Positions 44,726 to 52,831 of a stretch of DNA of 64,000 nt are shown here, in pieces. The position numbers were made by a program, and so were the translations under genes. Source of the DNA: Limnospira sp050045915 (lineage in GTDB: Bacteria; Cyanobacteriota; Cyanobacteriia; Cyanobacteriales; Microcoleaceae); assembly GCA_050045915.1 (NCBI GenBank), contig JBNGCR010000002.1, positions 43,300 through 107,299 of the forward strand, read 5' to 3'. The notes beneath the pieces are model-generated. The model saw only the letters and a list, made by a program, of their open reading frames with translations, ran no database searches and was not told the origin of the DNA. The first letter of the stretch is position 1; every line of letters begins with the position of its first letter.

Positions 44726-45637
44726 TCAAGATGGAATGGGCATCGATCGCAGCAACTGTTCCACAATCGTTTTTGAGCGCCGCCCGCCGGCGGGAATCAG
44801 GCGGTGGGAGAGGACGTGGGATGCCAAAAACTTGATGTCGTCCGGGACTGCGTAATCCCGCCCCGACAGAAACGCCAGGGCTTGAGTCGCCCGGTGGAGC
44901 GCGATCGCCCCCCGAGGGCTGACGCCGAGCAGGATCTCCTCGTGGTCGCGGGTCGTCCGCACCAAATCCAGAATATACTGCTGTAGGGAGGGTTCCAACT
45001 TCACCCGGGCACATTCGTGTTGCAACTCCAAAACCTCCGTCAAACTCAGACAGGGTTCGAGTTCTTCCACTGTCACCCCCGCCGTCACCTGCTGCAACAT
45101 CTGCAATTCTTCCGCTTCGCTGGGATATCCCAACGTCAGGGACAGCATGAACCGGTCCATCTGGGCTTCCGGGAGGGGGAACGTCCCCTGATACTCGATC
45201 GGGTTTTGGGTAGCGATCGCGAAAAACGGCTGAGGAACCCGACGGGAGACGCGATCGACCGTCACCTGTCGCTCCTCCATCACCTCCAACAAAGCTGACT
45301 GGGTGCGGGGCGTAGCCCGGTTGATCTCGTCAGTCAACAAAATATTCGCAAACACCGGACCCGGCAAAAATTCAAACTCCCCCGTGCTGGGATTCCAGAT
45401 ATTGGTCCCCGTGATATCCGTCGGCAACAAATCCGGCGTACACTGAATCCGCTGAAACGAACCGTCAATGGACCGGGCTAAAGACTTCGCCAGCAGCGTT
45501 TTTCCCACCCCCGGCACGTCTTCTAGGAGGGCGTGACCCCCCGCCAGCAGCGCCACCAAGGTCAGGCGGATGGACTCTTGCTTGCCGACGATCGTCCGAC
45601 TTAAATTTTGCTTCAAGCGCTCGATGCGTTCTCTCAT
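44726..45637 (-). CDS. MoxR family AAA+ ATPase
   Basis: A 303-residue AAA_3 ATPase thought to act as a chaperone in complex assembly. Walker A is GVGKT (43-47), Walker B LTDEIN (101-106), with sensor 1 FAIATQNPIEYQG and the arginine-rich SPRGAIALHRATQALAF segment. Usual partners (DUF58 and VWA-domain proteins, transglutaminase-like proteins) are not next to it here. A short tandem repeat and ribF lie upstream on the same strand. Confidence 0.92.
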   Translation of the reverse strand: MRERIERLKQNLSRTIVGKQESIRLTLVALLAGGHALLEDVPGVGKTLLAKSLARSIDGSFQRIQCTPDLLPTDITGTNIWNPSTGEFEFLPGPVFANILLTDEINRATPRTQSALLEVMEERQVTVDRVSRRVPQPFFAIATQNPIEYQGTFPLPEAQMDRFMLSLTLGYPSEAEELQMLQQVTAGVTVEELEPCLSLTEVLELQHECARVKLEPSLQQYILDLVRTTRDHEEILLGVSPRGAIALHRATQALAFLSGRDYAVPDDIKFLASHVLSHRLIPAGGRRSKTIVEQLLRSMPIPS

Positions 45638-45658
45638 TTTAGAAAGGATATGGGAAAA

Positions 45659-45697
45659 ATTGATAATTGATAATTGATAATTGATAATTGATAATTG
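45659..45697. repeat. Short tandem repeat, ATTGATA(A) units
   Basis: About five octamer units TAATTGAT lie in the 65-bp gap between ribF and moxR. The same unit is found at 52785-52825. Confidence 0.85.
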
Positions 45698-45702
45698 TCA
45701 AT

Positions 45703-46737
45703 TCATTTCTCTTCCCCCAACAGCGATCGCGCCTCGGTGCAATCCGCTTGAATTTGCGCTTTCAGGGCATCGAGGCATTCAAATTTCTGTTCAGGCCGCA
45801 AAAAGGCTTCCAAACTCACCGTCAGCGTTTGATCGTACAAATCCCCGCCCCAGTCCAGCAGGTGAACCTCGACGCTGGGGTGAAGAGCCCTGGCGACGGT
45901 GGGGCGACAGCCGACGTTCATCACCCCAATCTGGGAGGATGGCGTTTCCCTTCCCCACCGCTTGACTCCTGCGACTCGCACCGCATAAACCCCATACCGG
46001 GGCAAAAACTTGTCGGCGGAAAGTTGCAGGTTCGCCGTCGGGAAGCCCAGGGTTCGCCCCAACTGCTGGCCCCGCGTCACCTGGCCGGTGAGGATGTAGG
46101 GGCGCCCCAACAAATGGGCGGCCCGCTGGGGGTCGCCCCGTTCCAGGGCTTCCCGGATCATGGAACTACTGATCCGCTCCCCATTTTCGCAGGGATGTCG
46201 GGAGACGATATGGACTTCCAGACCGTACCGGGGTGCGATCGCTTGCAAATCCTTGGTACTCCCGGCGCGGGCGCGGCCGAAGCGAAAATCGAAACCGACG
46301 CTGACCTGACTGGCTCGGAGGTGTCGCACTAAAATTTCTTCCACAAATTCAGTCGGGGTCAGACTCGCCAACTGTTGGTCGAAAGGCAACAGCACCAACT
46401 GATCGACCCCGAAAGCTCGAAGTACCTCAACTTTCTCATCCAACGGTGTCAGCAATTTTTTGGGTTGACCCGTAAAAAATTCTTGCGGATGGGGGTTGAA
46501 GGTGACGACGGTCGAATAGACGTGTTGGGCGATCGGGAGGCATCTGGGCGGTGGCTCACCAGTCGAGCCCGGCAGTCCCGACGCTTGTCGGGCAGCCAGA
46601 GGGGAATCGACCGCAACCCGACGGGGGTTGAGGATCGGTTTGACGACCTGTTGATGTCCCCGATGAAATCCATCGAAGTTCCCCAAGGCAACGGTCGTCG
46701 GGGTTAGAACGGTATCTGTCGATGAAGTTATCCACAC
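45703..46737 (-). CDS. ribF: Bifunctional riboflavin kinase/FAD synthetase
   Basis: Makes FMN and FAD from riboflavin. The 344 residues have the FAD-synthetase nucleotidyltransferase part (LGNFDGFHRGHQQVV near 18-32, VTFNPHPQEFF, VGFDFRFGRARAGS, ISSSMIREALERGD) and a riboflavin-kinase part (RGQQLGRTLGFPTANL, GVMNVGCRPTV). An insertion of about 35 residues, proline- and arginine-rich, follows the HRGH motif. The start is GTG; no in-frame ATG exists before the active motif. Confidence 0.93.
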   Translation of the reverse strand: MWITSSTDTVLTPTTVALGNFDGFHRGHQQVVKPILNPRRVAVDSPLAARQASGLPGSTGEPPPRCLPIAQHVYSTVVTFNPHPQEFFTGQPKKLLTPLDEKVEVLRAFGVDQLVLLPFDQQLASLTPTEFVEEILVRHLRASQVSVGFDFRFGRARAGSTKDLQAIAPRYGLEVHIVSRHPCENGERISSSMIREALERGDPQRAAHLLGRPYILTGQVTRGQQLGRTLGFPTANLQLSADKFLPRYGVYAVRVAGVKRWGRETPSSQIGVMNVGCRPTVARALHPSVEVHLLDWGGDLYDQTLTVSLEAFLRPEQKFECLDALKAQIQADCTEARSLLGEEK

Positions 46738-46768
46738 GCTTTACATTTTGACACAATCTGGGGGAGGA

Positions 46769-46800
46769 ATTTTAGATTTTAGATTTTAGATTTTAGATTC
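46769..46800. repeat. Short tandem heptamer repeat (TTTTAGA)
   Basis: Four to five copies of TTTTAGA lie just upstream of ribF. The same kind of repeat is at 59129-59160 in the opposite orientation. Confidence 0.85.
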
Positions 46801-46868
46801 TCCCCGAATCCGGTGTGACCTGGCGTGTGGGAGCGAAGGGAGCGGAGGGAGTAATGGAGCGGGTTCCT

Positions 46869-46922
46869 ATTCCCCATTCCCCATTCCCCATTCCCTACAC
46901 CCTACACCCTACCCCCTACACC
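46869..46922. repeat. Short tandem heptamer repeat (CCCCATT / CCCTACA)
   Basis: Three to four CCCCATT units pass into CCCTACA units, ending at the MBL gene's downstream side. It is the reverse-complement class of the GGGAATA/GGGAGTA repeats elsewhere in the window. Confidence 0.8.
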
Positions 46923-46929
46923 CTTCTTC

Positions 46930-47838
46930 CTAAGCCGAAACCCGCGCATCCTTGGCGGGTTCGTCCGTGGAGGTCAAACCCGAGGGGGGAATTAACTGTA
47001 GGGACAACCCCTCCCGAGCGATCACGGTGTTGGGAAAGGCTTCGGCGACTTTCTCCCCCATCTCGTCCATAAATTCGTCGTCGTGGAGGGGATCGTGGTG
47101 GAAAATTACCAATTTTTCGACCCCCGCCGCCCGGGCTACTTTGACGGCCTCCTGCCAGGTGGAATGCCCCCAACCCACTTTGCTGGAGGTGGGGGAATGG
47201 TATTCTTCATCGGTGTAGGTGGCATCGTAAATGAGGACGTTCGCGTTGCGGGCTAACTTGAGCACGTTCTCGTCGAGGTGATCGGGGAAATGTTCGGTAT
47301 CCGTGACGTAGGCGGCGGCGTATCCTTTCCAATTGACGCGATATCCGACCGCTTCTCCCGGATGGTTGAGCAGAGCTGTTTCGACCACGATATCCCCTTC
47401 GAGGTTGATGGACTGGCCGATGGTGATGTCGATAAAGTTGAGATTCGCTCCCATCACTTGCAGGGGGACGGGGAAGTTGGGGTGGAGCATCTGATCGTTG
47501 AGGCGCTGTTCGATCGTCGAGCCGTTGGGTGCGATCGCCCCGTAAATGTCGAAGGAATTCACCGGAATGAACGCCGGGGTAAAGAAAGGAAAGCCCTGAA
47601 TGTGATCCCAGTGGGAGTGGGTGAAAAATAGGTGGGCTTTGACGGGCGTTTCCGCCAGCAGCGCCTGTCCGAGTACCCGCAAGCCCGTCCCGCCGTCGAA
47701 AATTAACCGCTGCGAGCCGACCCGCATTTCAACACAGGGCGTGTTCCCGCCATATCGAACCGTTGCCGTTCCCGGACAGGAAATGCTTCCTCGGACGCCC
47801 CAGAAATGAACCGTGAATTGGTGTTTCATGCTCGACAT
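46930..47838 (-). CDS. MBL-fold metallo-hydrolase
   Basis: A 302-residue metallo-beta-lactamase-fold protein. The binuclear metal motif HSHWDH is at 74-79 (H-x-H-x-D-H), with FDGGTGLRVLG before it and YVTDTEHFPD and IFHHDPLHDDEFMDEM after it. The N terminus TVHFWGVRGSISCPG is typical of cyanobacterial relatives of RNase Z/PhnP-like phosphodiesterases, often annotated as beta-lactamase domain proteins. The substrate is unknown. An alternative ATG lies three codons in. Confidence 0.9.
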   Translation of the reverse strand: MSSMKHQFTVHFWGVRGSISCPGTATVRYGGNTPCVEMRVGSQRLIFDGGTGLRVLGQALLAETPVKAHLFFTHSHWDHIQGFPFFTPAFIPVNSFDIYGAIAPNGSTIEQRLNDQMLHPNFPVPLQVMGANLNFIDITIGQSINLEGDIVVETALLNHPGEAVGYRVNWKGYAAAYVTDTEHFPDHLDENVLKLARNANVLIYDATYTDEEYHSPTSSKVGWGHSTWQEAVKVARAAGVEKLVIFHHDPLHDDEFMDEMGEKVAEAFPNTVIAREGLSLQLIPPSGLTSTDEPAKDARVSA

Positions 47839-48146
47839 GGTTGGGTTTGCAAGATCAGCTAGGCGGTTTACCAGTTGTACATTCAGTCCCCATCAATTCG
47901 ACTCGGGGTCTAGATTATCAAACAAAGCTGGGTTCGGCGGGTCAGGAATTTCCATTGATTCCTTGGTCTCCAAGTGACTCATGTCTTGTGGGGTCTGGAG
48001 GGTTTCCGGGGCATCGCCCAACTGATGAACGGATGCGTGAATCGTGGCAAAAGGTCGGATCGTCTTTGGCGTTCCCCATCAAATTTGATGGGGTCTTCCC
48101 GACGGAACGATTCCCACGGATAATGCTTATTTTACCATTATCGTTA
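47839..48146. other. Intergenic region with palindrome
   Basis: About 300 bp upstream of the MBL gene with no supportable gene. It contains the perfect palindrome CCCCATCAAATTTGATGGGG at 48074-48093, itself enclosed by CGTTCC/GGAACG. The mobile element at 48147 begins directly after it. Confidence 0.5.
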
Positions 48147-48497
48147 TTGACATTCTGCGGGCTGAAGCCACACAGATTCTTCAGGTCGCACCTGAAAGGG
48201 TCTGTCAAAAGGCATTGGGTCCACCGACCCTCTACTCTGTTGCTTTCGCTTCAGGCTACTTTTTTTTGCTTTCTGGGTACTACCACTTAACTTCTATACG
48301 CTCCACAACCTGCCATTGCACGCCACAATGAATGTCGTTGTGTACTTAAAAGCCGTCGGTTCTCAGGTGGCCGGGATTTTTCCGTACTAGGATGCTTTGT
48401 TGCGTAGGCGTTTGCCCTTTGCTGCTTTTGTTAATCATAACAAATCACGCTTGTTAAAACAAGCGAGTCGTTTTTCCGTGTCATCCCACACGATTCC
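48147..48497 (-). mobile_element. Non-coding IS200/IS605-type element with omega-RNA/HEARO-like structure, copy 1
   Basis: About 350 bp, read on the minus strand, homologous to 52412-52777. Shared blocks are CCTAGTACGGA then AAATCCCGG, GCAATGGCAGGT then GGAGCGTA, and the end AAGAATCTG ... CCCGCAGA ... TCAA. Hairpins in order: CGTGT/ACACG, CGCTTG/CAAGCG, TTGTTA/TAACAA, CACAA/TTGTG, GGGTC/GACCC, TTCAGGT/ACCTGAA and the end hairpin. The end hairpin plus GAATC...GTCAA resembles IS605-family right ends. No tnpA, tnpB or iscB is encoded. Tn-derived guide-type RNA is inferred. Confidence 0.7.
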
Positions 48498-48575
48498 AAC
48501 TCGACGCTCTCCTGAAAATTTAGCACTTTTCAGCTAGTCGGACGGGGGGGCGGTTTCACACGTCGCAGCCAAATA

Positions 48576-49184
48576 TCAAAACTCGACTTGGAGGCGATCG
48601 ACGATCAACTGGGCGTCAAAGGTGTAGAACGTGACTTTATATATATTCTTCGATCTGACCCGAAGTTCCCGACTCGGCAAAATTGAAGACAGCGAGTCGC
48701 CGGACTTGGAAACCGCCATCTCATCCTGGGCGATGAGGGTCCCATCGCGATCGCAGGCCGATAACATCGTGGTGTGGGGACTCGTTACCCGGGCGACGAC
48801 CTGGCGGACGGGGTGGGTGAAACTCACTTCCAGGGTCCCCCCCTTGGGCGCCCCCATGAGGACGGTGACGCCGGGTTCGATACTGAAACGGGGATTCGAC
48901 GGTTGTAGCGCGATCGCGTTGATAAATTTGATTCCCCAGTGCCGGAATTGATCCTCGACGGGCTCGAACCCTTCCAACTGTTCCAAAGCTAACCGAATTC
49001 GGGTGGCGGGTGGTGGCGGGAGTAACGTCACATTGCTGGCATCCGTCTCGGGGTGGGCCAGCAGTTCCGATGTCGCCTCCCGATCCGTCTTTCGGTTCGG
49101 GATATCTGTGTCTCCGAGGCGATCCATCTGAAAGCTAAAATCCTCTACCATAGAAACGTTCATACCTGAATTCCTCAATAGCAT
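48576..49184 (-). CDS. Hypothetical protein, beta-rich C-terminal domain
   Basis: A 202-residue protein with no recognised family. Residues 1-60 are hydrophilic; from FRHWGIKFINAIALQPSNP on it looks like a beta-sandwich (TVLMGAPKGGTLEVSFTHPV, VRQVVARVTSPHTTMLSACD, YKVTFYTFDAQLIVDRLQVEF). The pattern recalls extracellular carbohydrate- or matrix-binding domains, but no signal peptide is visible. The start could be the ATG at 49184 or one seven codons in. It lies beside the mobile element. Confidence 0.55.
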   Translation of the reverse strand: MLLRNSGMNVSMVEDFSFQMDRLGDTDIPNRKTDREATSELLAHPETDASNVTLLPPPPATRIRLALEQLEGFEPVEDQFRHWGIKFINAIALQPSNPRFSIEPGVTVLMGAPKGGTLEVSFTHPVRQVVARVTSPHTTMLSACDRDGTLIAQDEMAVSKSGDSLSSILPSRELRVRSKNIYKVTFYTFDAQLIVDRLQVEF

Positions 49185-49586
49185 TTGGGCGGCGGGTTCT
49201 GAATCTCCGGTGTCTCCCGGCCGGATGCCGAATGAATGTCCCCAAACATAAGGCTTCAGCCTCTCGGGACCCGAATCCGGATCGTTTTGGAGAAACGCGA
49301 TTTCACCTCGAACTCGGACTCCTCCAGAAATTTACGGTTTGAGAGTCGGGATCGAAGGTGCAACCACATGAGGGGTGTCACCCCTCATTCATTATATCGG
49401 CAACCGAGTCCGATTTCACGGGGGCGATCGCAACTTGACACGGCGGAATACTTCCGAAGAGATACCCGGTCGGGCGAGCGACCGGCATAAAATTGGAAGA
49501 GTCCATCTCCCTCAATCGACCCGAGTTAAAATAGAATTCAAAACAAAAAATCCTTTCATAACCCTACAATTTACGGAGGAAATTTC
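49185..49586. other. Intergenic region with palindrome
   Basis: About 400 bp. A near-perfect hairpin ATGAGGGGT-GTC-ACCCCTCAT lies at 49366-49386. The frames present look like noise. The end of the region holds the ribosome binding site GGAGGAA six bases before the hydrolase start at 49587. Confidence 0.5.
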
Positions 49587-50492
49587 ATGTTTTATCCCAT
49601 CGGATTCACCCAACAATCCACCGTCACGTCTCTGGGGAGAATGGTGTACTACACCGCCACAGAAATGCCCTGGAAAACCCCCGAAACTTTGAGCGGAAAA
49701 ACATTGCCAACCTTGGTTTTCCTGCACGGTTTCGGGGGCGGATCGTCCGCTTACGAGTGGTCTAAGGTGTACCCGGCCTTCGCGTCCGAGTATAAAATCA
49801 TCGCCCCCGACCTAATCGGCTGGGGCCGTTCCGAACATCCGGCGCGGGATTACACCCCCGAAGATTACGTCACCACGATCGCGGAATTTATCGAGGCTAC
49901 CTGCGAAGAACCCATCGTCGCGATCGCCTCCTCTTTGACCGCCGCCTTCACCATCCGCGTCGCCGTCAAAAAACCCGAATTATTCAAAGGCCTGATCCTC
50001 ACCACCCCCTCGGGCCTGTCCGACTTCGGGGGAGACTACATCAACAGCCTATTCGCCCAAATCGTCAAAACCCCGGTTTTAGATCGCCTCCTCTACGCCA
50101 CCGCCGTCGCCAACCCCGTCGGAATCCGCAGTTTCCTCGAACAGCGCCAGTTCGCCCGCCCCAACCGTATTTTCAACGAAATCGTGGAAGCCTACCTCGA
50201 ATCCGCCCAGCAACCCAACGCCGAATATGCAGCCTTGTCCTTCGTGCGGGGGGATCTGTGCTTCGACCTGTCCCTGTACATCCCCCAACTGAAAGTCCCC
50301 ACCGGGATGATTTGGGGCAAAAAAACCCAATTCACCAGCCCGGAGGTCGGAAAGCGCCTCGCCACCCTCAACTCCGAAGCCATCCGCAAGTTTGAACAAC
50401 TCGACGACGTGGGACTGACCCCCCAGTTGGAACTGCCCGGTGTCACCGTGGGAGTCATCCGCAGTTTGCTCGCGACCCTCAATATCGCTTAA
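49587..50492 (+). CDS. Alpha/beta-hydrolase fold protein with degenerate triad
   Basis: A 301-residue protein with clear fold markers (LVFLHGFGGGSSAYEW near 43-58, IIAPDLIGWGRSEHP near 71-85). The nucleophile elbow is I-A-S-S-L-T-A with serine 116 instead of G-x-S-x-G. The usual acid loop (W-G-x-x-D) reads WGKKTQF, and the usual G-H near the end reads GLTPQLE, so both the aspartate and histidine appear replaced. It may be a non-catalytic relative with a binding or scaffolding role. Upstream GGAGGAA gives a good ribosome binding site; a PCP-red gene follows after 56 bp. Confidence 0.8.
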   Translation: MFYPIGFTQQSTVTSLGRMVYYTATEMPWKTPETLSGKTLPTLVFLHGFGGGSSAYEWSKVYPAFASEYKIIAPDLIGWGRSEHPARDYTPEDYVTTIAEFIEATCEEPIVAIASSLTAAFTIRVAVKKPELFKGLILTTPSGLSDFGGDYINSLFAQIVKTPVLDRLLYATAVANPVGIRSFLEQRQFARPNRIFNEIVEAYLESAQQPNAEYAALSFVRGDLCFDLSLYIPQLKVPTGMIWGKKTQFTSPEVGKRLATLNSEAIRKFEQLDDVGLTPQLELPGVTVGVIRSLLATLNIA

Positions 50493-50548
50493 GCTAGAAA
50501 AAATCAAAGAATTGCAGCGAAGCGGCGACCCGCTCCCATCACAGTATC

Positions 50549-50734
50549 ATGTCCGATTCCGACTATCTCGACGAACTCAAGTGGCAACCCGAAGCCACAG
50601 CCAAACTCAAAAATATCCCCTTCTTCGTGCGGGGGAAAGCCCGACAGCGCATCGAACAACTGGCCCGAGAAGCCGATCGCGATGTCGTCACGGTGGACCT
50701 GGTGGAACGAGCGCGGGTAGAATTCGGCCAGTAG
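50549..50734 (+). CDS. PCP-reductase-domain small protein
   Basis: A 61-residue protein matching the C-terminal domain of light-independent protochlorophyllide reductase subunit B: LKWQPEATAKLKNIPFFVRG, KARQRIEQLAREADRD, VVTVDLVERARVEF. Stand-alone versions occur across photosynthetic bacteria; function is not established. It lies in a run of plus-strand genes (hydrolase, this gene, tpiA, folP). Confidence 0.8.
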   Translation: MSDSDYLDELKWQPEATAKLKNIPFFVRGKARQRIEQLAREADRDVVTVDLVERARVEFGQ

Positions 50735-50812
50735 CGGATTTCCGCAAATGCCCCCGACGTTCTAAACTAAAGTTTGGCATTCGATTGTATTTTGAGGTTT
50801 ATTGGTTCGACT

Positions 50813-51538
50813 GTGAGAAAAGTCATTATTGCCGGGAACTGGAAAATGTTCAAAACCCAAACGGAAGCCCAGGAGTTTCTGAAAGGGTTTGTCACGCAAT
50901 TGGAAGAAACCCCCGAAGATCGGGAAATCGTGCTGTGCGTCCCCTTTACGGATCTGGACATCATGTCCAAGAGCCTGCACGGGTCGCGGGTGCGTCTGGG
51001 CGCCCAAAACGTCCACTGGGAAGAGTCCGGGGCTTACACCGGGGAAATTTCCGCCCCGATGCTGACGGAAATCGCCGTCCGGTTCGTAGTGGTGGGCCAC
51101 AGCGAACGGCGGCAGTATTTCGGAGAAACGGATGAAACCGTCAACCTGCGATTGAAAGCCGCCCAGAGTCACGGCCTGACCCCGATTTTGTGCGTGGGGG
51201 AAACCAAAGAACAGCGGGATGCCGGAGAGACGGAATCCCACATTTTTTCCCAACTCGAAACCGATCTCGTCGGCGTAGACCAAGATAATTTGGTAATCGC
51301 CTACGAACCGATTTGGGCGATCGGTACCGGGGACACCTGCGAATCCGAGGAAGCCAACCGGGTGATCGGCCTGATCCGGAGCAAATTGACGAACCCCAAT
51401 GTCACCATCCAATATGGCGGTTCGGTGAAGCCGGACAACATCGACGAAATCATGGCTCAGTCTGAAATTGACGGCGCTCTGGTGGGCGGGGCAAGCCTGC
51501 AGCCGGACAGTTTTGCTCGAATTGTCAACTATCAATAA
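50813..51538 (+). CDS. tpiA: Triosephosphate isomerase
   Basis: Interconverts dihydroxyacetone phosphate and glyceraldehyde 3-phosphate in glycolysis and the Calvin cycle. From the GTG at 50813 there are 241 residues beginning MRKVIIAGNWKMFK, giving catalytic K11, H96 (VVVGHSERR) and E165 (AYEPIWAIGTG), with the phosphate loop YGGSVKPDN and GGASL. A TTG 13 codons upstream is possible but adds an atypical N terminus. folP follows after eight bases. Confidence 0.96.
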   Translation: MRKVIIAGNWKMFKTQTEAQEFLKGFVTQLEETPEDREIVLCVPFTDLDIMSKSLHGSRVRLGAQNVHWEESGAYTGEISAPMLTEIAVRFVVVGHSERRQYFGETDETVNLRLKAAQSHGLTPILCVGETKEQRDAGETESHIFSQLETDLVGVDQDNLVIAYEPIWAIGTGDTCESEEANRVIGLIRSKLTNPNVTIQYGGSVKPDNIDEIMAQSEIDGALVGGASLQPDSFARIVNYQ

Positions 51539-51546
51539 TCGCGCCG

Positions 51547-52413
51547 ATGGTCGAACCCGTAATCGTTCGAGGTCACTCCTTCGAGTGGGGGACGCGAACC
51601 TATTTGATGGGAATTTTGAATGTCACCCCCGACAGCTTTAGCGACGGCGGGGCGTTCGATACCCCAGATGTCGCCCTCGTCCGAGCCGGGGAAATGGTTC
51701 GGGCGGGTGCGGATATTATTGATGTGGGCGGACAGTCTACCCGCCCGGGGGCGGCGGTTGTGTCTCTGGAAACGGAATTGAGCCGGGTGGTTCCGGTGGT
51801 GGAACGGTTGCGAAAAGTGCCGGGTTCCGTGGGGGATGGGGTGATTTCCGTGGATACGACCCGGGCGGCGGTGGCGAGGGCGGCGGTGGAAGCGGGGGCG
51901 GATTTGATCAACGATATTTCCGGGGGAACTTACGACCCGGAAATGCTGCCGACGGCGGCGGATCTGGGGGTTCCGATCGCCCTGATGCACATTCGGGGGA
52001 CGCCGCAAACCATGCAAACCCTGACGGACTACGGGGATTTGATGGGGGAGATCCGGGAGTTTTTGGCCGATCGCATCGAAGCGGCGGTGTTGGCGGGAAT
52101 CGATCGCGCCAACATTATCCTCGATCCCGGGATCGGATTCGCGAAAACCTACGGCCAGAATTTGGAGATTTTGCGGGAACTGCCCCAACTGCGATCGCTC
52201 GGTTGCCCCCTGTTGGTGGGGCCGTCCCGGAAAAGTTTTATCGGCAAAATCCTCGATCGCCCCGATCCGAAGGGGCGAGTTTGGGGGACGGCGGCGGCCT
52301 GCGTGGCAGCGATCGCGGGCGGGGCGGACATTTTGCGGGTGCACGATGTCGCCGAACTCTGGGACGTGACGCGGGTGGCGGACGCGATTTACGAGAAAAG
52401 GACGAGAGCTTGA
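51547..52413 (+). CDS. folP: Dihydropteroate synthase
   Basis: Joins p-aminobenzoate to a pterin diphosphate in folate synthesis. The 288 residues contain the family loops MGILNVTPDSFSDGG (21-35), IDVGGQSTRPGA, ILDPGIGFAKT, LVGPSRKSFIG and RVHDVAELWD. It lies eight bases downstream of tpiA. A ~366-bp non-coding mobile element begins at the folP stop codon. Confidence 0.95.
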   Translation: MVEPVIVRGHSFEWGTRTYLMGILNVTPDSFSDGGAFDTPDVALVRAGEMVRAGADIIDVGGQSTRPGAAVVSLETELSRVVPVVERLRKVPGSVGDGVISVDTTRAAVARAAVEAGADLINDISGGTYDPEMLPTAADLGVPIALMHIRGTPQTMQTLTDYGDLMGEIREFLADRIEAAVLAGIDRANIILDPGIGFAKTYGQNLEILRELPQLRSLGCPLLVGPSRKSFIGKILDRPDPKGRVWGTAAACVAAIAGGADILRVHDVAELWDVTRVADAIYEKRTRA

Positions 52414-52777
52414 AAGCCGTGTCTTTTTAAAGCACGGATGAAAAGCGAACGGCGACTTCAGTCGCCTTGAAAGTTTCTATTTTATGAGCTATGCTCATAA
52501 AAGCAAGTCGGAAAAAATCTGCGTGAAGAATCGTCCTAGTACGGAGAAATCCCGGTAAGTAAGTCCAGCGGTTAGAAATTTTCTAGCGTCAGTGTGGCTA
52601 CACCACTGCAAGCAATGGCAGGTCGAGGAGCGTACCAAATTGGCTAGTGATAATATCTGAAAGCAAAAGTAAAGTAAGCGCAATTATTGAGCGTGTAGAG
52701 GCACTTTGATAATGCCTTTGAGAATCCAGCTTTGGATTACTTAAGAATCTGCGTGGTTTTAACCCGCAGAGTATCAA
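52412..52777 (+). mobile_element. Non-coding IS200/IS605-type element with omega-RNA/HEARO-like structure, copy 2
   Basis: About 366 bp directly after the folP stop. Hairpins in order: GCCGTG/CACGG, GGCGAC/GTCGCC, TTATGAGC/GCTCATAA, CAGTG/CACTG, GGCA/TGCC, AATCCA/TGGATT, and the end hairpin TGCGTGGTTTTAACCCGCA followed by GAGTATCAA. Conserved blocks (CCTAGTACGGAG, AAATCCCGG, GCAATGGCAGGT, GGAGCGTA) match copy 1 at 48147-48497, while the helix sequences differ but still pair. The AGCCGTG left-end hairpin and GAATC right end are typical of IS605-family ends. No protein is encoded. Confidence 0.72.
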
Positions 52778-52784
52778 AGAAAAC

Positions 52785-52825
52785 AATTGATAATTGATAA
52801 TTGATCATTGATAATTGATCATTGA
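52785..52825. repeat. Short tandem repeat (TTGATAA/TTGATCA)
   Basis: About five units of AATTGAT(A/C)ATTG lie between the mobile element and the fibrillin gene, the same class as 45659-45697. Confidence 0.85.
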
Positions 52826-52831
52826 TGGACT

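Noticed and set aside
47841..48290. 149-codon open frame on the plus strand
   Set aside because: It runs through the palindrome and into the non-coding mobile element, with no conserved features.
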